Shown one piece after another: positions 60,720 through 64,000 of a stretch of DNA of 64,000 nt (within the stretch, counting starts at the first letter, position 1; each line of letters begins with the position of its first letter). This stretch comes from Hemerocallis citrina (taxonomy: Eukaryota > Streptophyta > Magnoliopsida > Asparagales > Asphodelaceae), in contig CM030362.1 in NCBI GenBank assembly GCA_017893485.1, positions 39,588,984-39,652,983 on the forward strand, read 5' to 3'. Below the pieces are notes generated by a model that worked only from the letters and a program-made list of their open reading frames with translations, did not search any database and was not told where the DNA came from. The translations under genes were made by a program, and so were the position numbers.

Positions 60720-60867
60720 AAAAGCCAAAAAACTCATTTATATATATATATATATATGTACCCTTTATTTACGAAAAATATCATGCCTCCATTAATTTGT
60801 TTGACAAATGTAAAAGATAAGATTGAGAATATTCTTTTTCTTGAAAAATTTTATCATATTTTAAATC
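60720..60867. other. AT-rich spacer with short (TA)n
   Basis: Lies between the copia copy 2 right LTR and the LINE 3' end. Nothing coding. Confidence 0.5.
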
Positions 60868-61399
60868 TTTTTTTTTACCAAGGAAAGGTAGACATAATGT
60901 CTACCTCAAAATATATATTAAAGCATAAACTATATACAAAATACAAGGAGGTGAATTAGGTCAAATGGTTTAGGATATTGGGTTTAGAACAGTGTGATGA
61001 GACTCCTAGCTAGGATGAAGAGAAGGTAGCGGACTACTGTCTTACACTTCATCTTACCTTATAAACAAGTTCATACTGACCCTCACAAGCCTCCTTGAGA
61101 TTTAGCTTTACAAACTCTCTGCCAGTTGAGGTTAGCACTACCCCTACAATCAATGTCTTCTCATGTCCACATGAATCTGCTTCGAAGTTGATTAATTCTT
61201 CTAATCACCCATGCAGAAATTTTTAAAAAAGGAAGAGAGGTAGAGAGGCAGTGAAGACAGAACAGAATTGATCAAAATTAATATTTAACCCTTTATATAA
61301 CATATGAACTTTCCAGGAGGATAATCACTTCTCAATTTTTAAGATAATAGTCTGTCATTCTCTCGTACTAGTCTTCTTATTTGACAGGGGAAGACCTAG

Positions 61400-63654
61400 A
61401 TATTTCAAAGGGAGCTTATCATGTTTGCAGTTAAGAATTTGAGAGAAGGAGTTCAACAAATGGTACTTGGGCTAAAGTAAACCAGGGATATTTTACATAA
61501 TTCAATATCAAAGCCAGAGGTATTTGCAAATAGATATAACAGAAGCTTGAGGTTTGTGATTTCCTCTTTCTTACTCTTGTAGAAGACAAGGGTGTCATCT
61601 GCGAATTGAAGAACATAGAGTTAGGAAAGAGGATTTCTAAGTTGCAGAGGTGAGAATGTGCCTTCTTCCCTGCGCGGTAGCAGCATTCTGGCTAGGACAT
61701 CGGCAGCTATGATAAAAGCATTAGCGATAGAGGGTCGCCCTTTAAAGCCTCTCTTGCTATGAATGACTTTGTCCCCTCTCTACATTAATGAGTATTGTGG
61801 ATTTTGCTGTTTGTAGAATATTATAAATCCAAGCACGACATCTAAGTCCAAAACCTCTAGCTGCCAAAAATTCTTCTAAGAAATCCGAATTTACAAAATC
61901 AAAAGCCTTTTTAAAATCAATCTTCAGCATGATAACCTCATATTTTTTCTTGGATCAGAGATTGACCATTTCATGTGCCATAAGGAAACAGTCAAGCATG
62001 AACTTGCCTTTGAGGAATGCACTTTGAGAGGAGGAAACAAGTGAGGGAAGCAGTGGTCCAAGTCTGTTAGAACGGGCCTTCGTGGAGATCTTGAAAGAGC
62101 AATTGCGAAGGGTGATTGGCCTAAATTCAGATACTTGATTAAATCCCTCGCATTTAGGAATAACCATGATGTCTGCATAGTTCAGCCCGTCTAAACTTCC
62201 ATGTCCTAAATAGATGTCTTGGAGGGGTTTAAAAATATTAGGTTGAAGAGTATCCCAAAATTGATGAAAGAAGCTCATCAAAAACACGTCAGGACCCGGC
62301 AGTTTATCTGATCTCATATCAAAGACTGCTCATTTGATCTCTTCCAATGAGAAAGGGGCTTCAAGATGAGAGAGATCAAGTGTGGAAGGGTAAAGAGAGG
62401 ACCAATATGTACTAAAGTTTGGATATCTCTGTTGGCCACATATACTAAAAAAATGATCCTCAAAACAGGATCTGATAACAGCAGGATCTGAAATCAAAGA
62501 ACCTTCATGATAGATAGAATGAATAAAATTTCTTCGACGCCTGACATTTGCAATGCAATGGAAGAACTAGTATTGACATCTCCTTCCCTAATCCAAGTCA
62601 CTCTGGATCTTTATCTCCAATAGATTGTTTCAGCATGGACTAGATCATTGTATGATTTAGACATAGTGTCATATTCCTCTTGCTCGGAAAGAAGAAGAGA
62701 TTTGGTCTCATTGATTATATCCAGGGCTTGGATCTTAATAAGATGATCTTTCTTCCTAGAACTAATCTTCCCAAAGCGATCCTTCTTCCAGACCTTTAGT
62801 CTTTTCTTCAGCAGCCTGAGTTTTGAAGCAAAGGCATCTACTCCTGATCCTCTGGTACTGATGTTTGCCCACCATGTGCACACCGTGGGCTTGAAAGAGG
62901 AATGCGAGAGCCAAGCTTTTTCAATCTTGAAGGATATAGCCTTAGGCGCTAAAGTCAGGGTGTTGAGGGCAATCGGGCAGTGATTTGGGGCCACTATGCG
63001 GAGAGCAAATTTAGCAAAGTTCAGGAACAACAAATCCCATTCCTTAAAAATCAAGAATCTGTCAAGCCTAGCCATAGAAGGATTATAGCGCAGATTCATC
63101 CAAGTGAATTTTCTACCTTAGAGTGGCAGGTCAATAAGATGTAGAGATTGAATAAGGTCTCTGAAAATATTCATCTCTCTAAGGGAACCTATCCCTCCCA
63201 ATCTTTCATCATTTGACATAGTAATATTAAAATCTCCACGAAGGACCCAACAAGGCTTGACAAATGATCTTCTTTGAGCAATTTCATGCTAGCACACTTC
63301 TCTGTCTTCCTTATCATGAGGAGCATATACATAAGTAATTGACCATTCATTGCAAGAAAGTCTCTCCTTCAAAGAGATAGAAACAAAGAAGATATTTAAC
63401 GCAGAGTAAATAAGATCAAGTAAATTATCATTCCAAACCATTAAGATACCACCACAAGTATCAATTGCATCAAGAATCACCCATTTGGTTATAACAGTTC
63501 ACCCTATAGAAGTGAGTTTTCTCTTACTAGGCTTCGAGAGTTTGGATTCTTGCAGGAAGAAAACTGAGAATGAATTCAGCTTAATCCTATTTTTAATTAG
63601 TGAGCATTTATCAGGACGGCCGAGTCCTCTGACATTCCATGAACCAATCTTCAT
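61400..63654 (-). pseudogene. LINE ORF2 (endonuclease and reverse transcriptase), decayed
   Basis: Start MKIGSWNVRGLGRPDKC at 63654 with FFLQESKL is the N-terminus of a plant L1 AP-type endonuclease. GGILMVWND and ITYVYAPHD continue it (63450-63300), then ARLDRFLIFKEWD (63075-63037). The reverse transcriptase follows: KLPGPDVFLMSFF (62305-62267), IPKCEGFNQVSEFRPITL (62163-62110), SAFLKGKFMLDCFLMAHEM, and the catalytic box FADDTLVFY near 61600-61575 in place of the usual YADD-like motif. Frames change and stops occur many times, so no protein can be made. Confidence 0.85.
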
Positions 63655-63699
63655 TTGGGCAAATTGTAGCACAAAAATATTGAATACCAAGATGCAGAG

Positions 63700-64000
63700 A
63701 GTGCAAAAATAGAAATAAACAATTCATGACCACAATTAGAACGTCAAGAAAGAGGTTATGTTGGCCGATCAGGGCCAACAACTGCTTTCTCAGAGTTTCT
63801 AATGATTGCAATGGCATGCTGGTGCTTGGGTTCAACCCCCAGTGGTTTGGCAATGTCAGTGAGGTGTGCACTATCTAATTTAGGAAATGAATGCTTATGG
63901 AAATTAGAGCTAGACTGACTAGTACCTCTACTCTTTGAAGATGTTTTAACTCTCTTAGAAGTGGCGAGATGTTTGAGGAATAAGGATTTGATGCAGGCCA
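63700..64000 (-). pseudogene. LINE ORF1 C-terminal remnant
   Basis: One minus-strand frame reads VKTSSKSRGTSQSS, then LGVEPKHQHAIAI and SEKAVVGPD, typical in style of the C-terminal tail of plant L1 ORF1 just upstream of ORF2. It is cut by the window edge. Confidence 0.45.

Larger units (their letters stand above)
60868..64000 (-). mobile_element. L1-type LINE, 3' part, running off the window
   Basis: On the minus strand it ends in an A run (60876-60868). ORF2 remains lie upstream and part of ORF1 at 63700-64000. The target duplication cannot be checked because the 5' end lies beyond the window. Confidence 0.85.

Overview
The window is nuclear DNA of a flowering plant. Spliced host genes with GT-AG introns sit among nested Helitrons, hAT elements, MULEs, Harbinger MITEs, Ty1/copia and Ty3/gypsy-type LTRs and an L1-type LINE, all in AT-rich DNA with long (TA)n and (GA)n tracts. 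I cannot fix the species or family from the sequence. Two host genes look intact: a small single-pass membrane protein (48-1934, minus, two exons) and mitochondrial cytochrome c oxidase subunit 5b (12167-16336, plus, six exons). A third host-type gene, a receptor-like kinase resembling At5g20050 (about 18440-19787), is a pseudogene.

Layout. 1-2100: membrane-protein gene. 2193-3846: a Helitron, then a second Helitron-like unit with a hAT MITE nested in it. 4342-4501: a small retroposed insert between 17-bp direct repeats. 5046-10278: a probable solo LTR (minus) carrying tandem repeats and a Harbinger MITE. 10279-11760: repeats and a short Helitron-like unit. 11878-16371: COX5B and its promoter, with a second Harbinger MITE in intron 3. 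18440-19787: dead kinase. 20208-21336: two Helitrons head to tail. 21700-23600: degenerate minisatellite and unidentified sequence. 23760-24720: two foldback MITEs in (TA)n/(GA)n tracts.

24721-38157 is the most notable object: a 13.4-kb Mutator-like element with ~350-bp terminal inverted repeats, embedded in (TA)n. It carries two convergent spliced genes reading inward from the two ends: a FAR1/MULE transposase (plus strand, left) and a plant-mobile-domain (PMD/MAIN-like) gene (minus strand, right). Each has an intron in its 5' UTR. Between the genes lie two arrays of ~125-bp repeats built from two kinds of palindrome; one of these (core gccgttgt...acaacggc) is also present twice in each terminal repeat. 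Both genes carry a few disabling mutations.

38182-41369: Helitrons, a foldback MITE with a hAT inserted in it, and hAT-like copies. 44187-47245 and 57667-60680: two 3-kb copia derivatives that keep gag/protease but no integrase or reverse transcriptase. 47505-51102: a 3.6-kb hAT with a decayed BED/hAT-C transposase and a perfect 8-bp target duplication. 51482-57072: a decayed copia element whose reverse transcriptase is split by a hAT MITE. 60868-64000: a decayed LINE on the minus strand, running off the window.

Splice sites, target duplications and stop positions were read by eye; family assignments rest on motif recognition, with no database search.
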